8,091 bases of DNA from an uncultured Oscillospiraceae bacterium (lineage in GTDB: Bacteria; Bacillota; Clostridia; Oscillospirales; Oscillospiraceae). The stretch lies in contig CAUFAM010000039.1 of the NCBI GenBank assembly GCA_959022875.1, positions 1 through 8,091 of the forward strand, written 5' to 3'. The notes under the pieces are model-generated. The model had not been told where the DNA came from. It did not search any database and saw nothing but the letters and a program-made list of their open reading frames with translations. Shown here piece after piece: positions 5,719-8,091 of this stretch (positions are counted from its first letter, which is position 1; each line of letters begins with the position of its first letter). Position numbers and translations under genes: made by a program.

Positions 5719-5966
5719 CCCCAAAGATTATGGAGGATAAAAATAAAATAGGATCATTTTCTAACAAAATACAGAGGTAAAACAGAAAAATCAAAGGTTT
5801 TAAGATGAAAATGTCATGCTTGACCCGCCATGGATTTTGCGCCGGGGGATACACACGGACAAAAAATAAGAAAAATTAAGAAATTGCGCACCTCGTGTTC
5901 CCGGAAATGGCGCTGGGGAAAGGGGAAAGGTGGACTGTGTGCCGCGGCGGCAAAGGGAAGGTTCCC
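5719..5966. other. Intergenic region without a recognised gene
   Basis: This stretch separates the divergent CmpB-family and GTPase genes. Its left part (about 5735-5885) is clearly AT-rich against the GC-rich genes around it; the right part becomes purine-rich (GGGAAAGGGGAAAGG near 5916-5930). I see no tRNA, no riboswitch fold and no terminator with a U-run. One 24-codon reading frame (5805-5879, plus strand) has an AAAGG seven bases upstream, but nothing else supports it. Overlapping antisense frames on the minus strand show no family resemblance. Confidence 0.6.
5955..5966. promoter_or_regulatory. Inverted repeat abutting the GTPase -35 box (possible operator)
   Basis: GGGAA (5955-5959) and TTCCC (5962-5966) form a 5-bp inverted repeat with a 2-base centre, ending exactly where TTGACA begins. 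The position suits a regulator site. It is short, so chance is a real alternative. Confidence 0.35.
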
Positions 5967-5996
5967 TTGACAGAAGGACGGAAAAAAGGGTATTCT
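5967..5996 (+). promoter_or_regulatory. Putative promoter of the Tet(M)-like GTPase gene
   Basis: A consensus -35 TTGACA (5967-5972), an 18-base spacer and a -10 TATTCT (5991-5996) are present. Transcription would begin near 6003, leaving a leader of about 30 bases. This is too short for the long attenuator leader known from tet(M). Confidence 0.75.
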
Positions 5997-6033
5997 GATA
6001 GCGAAACACAATGAAAGTACAGCGGGGTATGAC

Positions 6034-8091
6034 ATGAACAAGCTGATCGTCGGAATTCTGGCCCATGTAGACGCGGGAAAAACCACCCTGTCCGAGGCCA
6101 TGCTCTACCAGAGCGGTGCGGTGCGTAAGCTGGGGAGAGTGGATCACAAGGATGCCTTCTTGGATACGGACGTCCAGGAGCGGGAGCGGGGGATTACCAT
6201 TTTCTCCAAGCAGGCCGAGCTTACCTGGGGGGAGCGGGCCATTACCCTGCTGGATACCCCGGGCCATGTGGACTTTGCCGCGGAGATGGAGCGCACCCTC
6301 CAGGTGCTGGACTGTGCCATTCTGGTCATCAGCGGCACAGACGGGGTGCAGGGCCATACCCGAACCATGTGGCGGCTGCTGGAAAAGCACAAGATCCCCA
6401 CCTTCCTCTTTGTCAACAAAATGGACCTGGCCGGAGCAGACCGGGAGGGGGTCTTGGCGCAGCTGCGCAAAAAGCTGGACGCAGGCTGTACCGACTTTGG
6501 CGGCGGGCTCGTCCCCATTCAGGAGGATCTGGCTGCCTGTGATGAGGAGCTCATGGAGCGTTATCTCTCCGGGGAGGAAGTGACGCAGGAGGATGCAGCG
6601 GGCCTTGTGGCCCGGCGGCTGGTGTTCCCCTGCTGGTTTGGTTCTGCCCTGAAGCTGGAGGGAGTCGAGGGCCTGATGGACGGCCTGACTGTCTACGGCC
6701 CACGGCGGGAATATCCCGAGAAGTTTGCCGCCCGGGTTTTTAAAATTGCCCGGGATGGTAGCGACCGGCTCACTTATTTAAAGGGCACCGGGGGCAGTCT
6801 GAAGGTCCGCACCCTTTTGGAGGGAGCACAGGGGGCCTGGCAGGAGAAGGTCAACCAGATCCGCATCTATTCCGGCAGCAAGTATCAGACGGTGGACGAG
6901 GCCCCGGCGGGGACGGTGTGTGCCGTCACCGGCCTCACCCAGACCCGCCCGGGAGATTCCCTGGGGGCGGAGCCTCCCGCCGGAGAGCCGGAGCTGGAGC
7001 CGGTGCTCACCTATCAGGTGATTCTGCCCGCGGGCTGTGACCGCCATGCCATGCTGCGCAATCTGCGCCAGCTGGAAGAGGAGGACCCCCAGCTTCGGGT
7101 AGTGTGGAACGAGGCACTGGAGGAGATCCATCTCCAGCTCATGGGCGAGGTGCAGCTGGAGGTGATGACCCGCCTCATCCGGGAGCGGTTTGGGGTGGAG
7201 GTTACCTTCGGAGTAGGAAACATTGTTTACCGGGAGACCATCACAACTCCCGTGGAGGGGGTAGGTCACTTTGAGCCCCTGCGCCACTATGCCGAGGTTC
7301 ATCTGCTTCTGGAGCCCGGGGAGCGGGGCAGCGGCCTGCGCATTGGGACAAGCTGTCCCACCGACCAGCTGGACCTCAACTGGCAGCGGCTGGTGCTCAC
7401 CCATCTGCTGGAAAAGCGCCACCGGGGCGTGCTCACCGGCGCCCCCATCACTGACCTGAAGATCACCCTGGTGGCGGGACGGGCCCATGTAAAGCACACG
7501 GAGGGAGGCGACTTCCGCCAGGCCACCTACCGGGCGGTGCGCCAGGGCCTTATGCAGGCGGAGAGCCTGCTGCTGGAACCCCACTATAATTTCCAGCTGG
7601 AAGTGCCCATGGACTGCGTGGGCCGGGCCATGACTGACATCCAGGGCATGGGAGGAAGTGTGGAGCCCCCGGAGCAGGACGGGGAGAACGCCCTGCTCAC
7701 CGGCCACGCCCCAGTGGCGGGTATGCGGGACTACTGGCGGGAGGTCACCGCCTATACCCGGGGACGGGGGCGGCTGAGCTGTTCCCTGCGGGGCTATGAG
7801 CCCTGCCCCAATCAGGAGGAAGTGGTGGCCCAGATGGGCTATGACCCGGAACGGGATGTGGAAAACACCCCGGACTCGGTGTTCTGTGCCCACGGGGGCG
7901 GCTTTACCGTCAAATGGAACCAGGTCCGGGACTATATGCATGTGGACAGCGGCCTGCGTTTGGGAGAAGAAGAGCAGGCACCTGCGCCCGCCGCCCCTGC
8001 CGGGGGACGGCGGGAGTACCGAGAGGGCAGCCTGGAGCAGGACAAGGAGCTCCAGGCCATCTTTGAGCGCACCTACGGCAAGGTAGAGACC
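6034..8091 (+). CDS. EF-G / Tet(M)-like ribosome-associated GTPase with C-terminal extension (3' end cut by the window)
   Basis: The frame is open from ATG 6034 to the window edge, 686 codons with no stop. It is a translational GTPase of the ribosomal-protection group. G-motifs seen are G1 AHVDAGKT (10-17), G2 RGITI (52-56), G3 DTPGH (74-78), G4 NKMD (128-131) and G5 GSA (203-205). Domain II contains RLTYLKGTGGSLKVR (245-259). A domain III block follows with LRQLEEEDPQLRV (344-356) and LMGEVQLEVMTRLI (369-382), then domain IV (about 395-515). The domain V / C-terminal block is at 517-590, ending LRGYEP as in Tet(M). Tet(M) is about 639 residues; this chain continues through CAHGGGFTVKWNQVRDYMHVDSG, an Ala/Pro linker (649-656) and a charged helix EQDKELQAIFERTYG (668-682). 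The ribosome-binding site is weak (GGGG, 6024-6027). Ribosome binding is expected; tetracycline protection is doubtful because the domain IV loop differs. Confidence 0.93.
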   Translation, partial: MNKLIVGILAHVDAGKTTLSEAMLYQSGAVRKLGRVDHKDAFLDTDVQERERGITIFSKQAELTWGERAITLLDTPGHVDFAAEMERTLQVLDCAILVISGTDGVQGHTRTMWRLLEKHKIPTFLFVNKMDLAGADREGVLAQLRKKLDAGCTDFGGGLVPIQEDLAACDEELMERYLSGEEVTQEDAAGLVARRLVFPCWFGSALKLEGVEGLMDGLTVYGPRREYPEKFAARVFKIARDGSDRLTYLKGTGGSLKVRTLLEGAQGAWQEKVNQIRIYSGSKYQTVDEAPAGTVCAVTGLTQTRPGDSLGAEPPAGEPELEPVLTYQVILPAGCDRHAMLRNLRQLEEEDPQLRVVWNEALEEIHLQLMGEVQLEVMTRLIRERFGVEVTFGVGNIVYRETITTPVEGVGHFEPLRHYAEVHLLLEPGERGSGLRIGTSCPTDQLDLNWQRLVLTHLLEKRHRGVLTGAPITDLKITLVAGRAHVKHTEGGDFRQATYRAVRQGLMQAESLLLEPHYNFQLEVPMDCVGRAMTDIQGMGGSVEPPEQDGENALLTGHAPVAGMRDYWREVTAYTRGRGRLSCSLRGYEPCPNQEEVVAQMGYDPERDVENTPDSVFCAHGGGFTVKWNQVRDYMHVDSGLRLGEEEQAPAPAAPAGGRREYREGSLEQDKELQAIFERTYGKVET

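Noticed and set aside
6778..7941. 387-codon minus-strand open frame opposite the GTPase gene
   Set aside because: The plus strand in this interval carries clear translational GTPase domains II-V; the antisense translation has no recognisable motif.
6034..8091. Calling the GTPase a tetracycline resistance gene (tet)
   Set aside because: The fold matches, but the domain IV loop lacks the Tet(M) SPV tip, the protein is longer, and there is no mobile-element context; a native factor is the safer reading.

Overview
The window looks like the chromosome of a GC-rich member of the Clostridia, probably an Oscillospiraceae-type gut anaerobe (Flavonifractor / Oscillibacter / Intestinimonas neighbourhood). 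This placement is inferred from the gene content: a clostridial-type 3-hydroxyacyl-CoA dehydrogenase, a SAM-I riboswitch ahead of metK, a DUF1836 regulator, DegV, a CmpB-type membrane protein and a Tet(M)-like translation GTPase. It also rests on strongly GC-biased third codon positions beside AT-rich intergenic DNA. No phage, IS, CRISPR, tRNA or rRNA was seen.

Layout. (1) 1-806, plus strand: the end of a 3-hydroxybutyryl-CoA dehydrogenase gene, a strong hairpin terminator, then a methylated-DNA repair methyltransferase (ogt) with its own promoter. (2) 816-2221, plus strand: a near-consensus promoter, a complete SAM-I (S-box) riboswitch with an intrinsic terminator, and metK, which makes the riboswitch ligand. 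A long hairpin just after metK serves as a shared terminator for the convergent genes on both sides. (3) 4745-2267, minus strand: a probable three-gene operon of DUF1836 helix-turn-helix protein, DegV-family lipid-binding protein and prmA (ribosomal protein L11 methyltransferase). It is driven by a promoter whose -10 region lies in a 9-bp direct repeat. (4) 5718-4762, minus strand: a CmpB-family membrane protein with a long cytoplasmic coiled-coil tail and its own promoter. (5) 5719-6033: an AT-rich intergenic stretch. (6) 6034 to the window edge, plus strand: a large GTPase of the EF-G / Tet(M) ribosomal-protection family. It runs past the usual C-terminus of that family and is cut by the window end.

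How the genes relate. MetK makes S-adenosylmethionine and shuts itself off through the riboswitch; PrmA uses that SAM to methylate ribosomal protein L11. PrmA and the terminal GTPase both act on the translation apparatus near the ribosomal GTPase centre. Most of the window is ordinary housekeeping. The least ordinary object is the terminal GTPase: it lacks the loop residues linked to tetracycline release in Tet(M), carries a C-terminal extension, and its start overlaps an 8-codon ORF.
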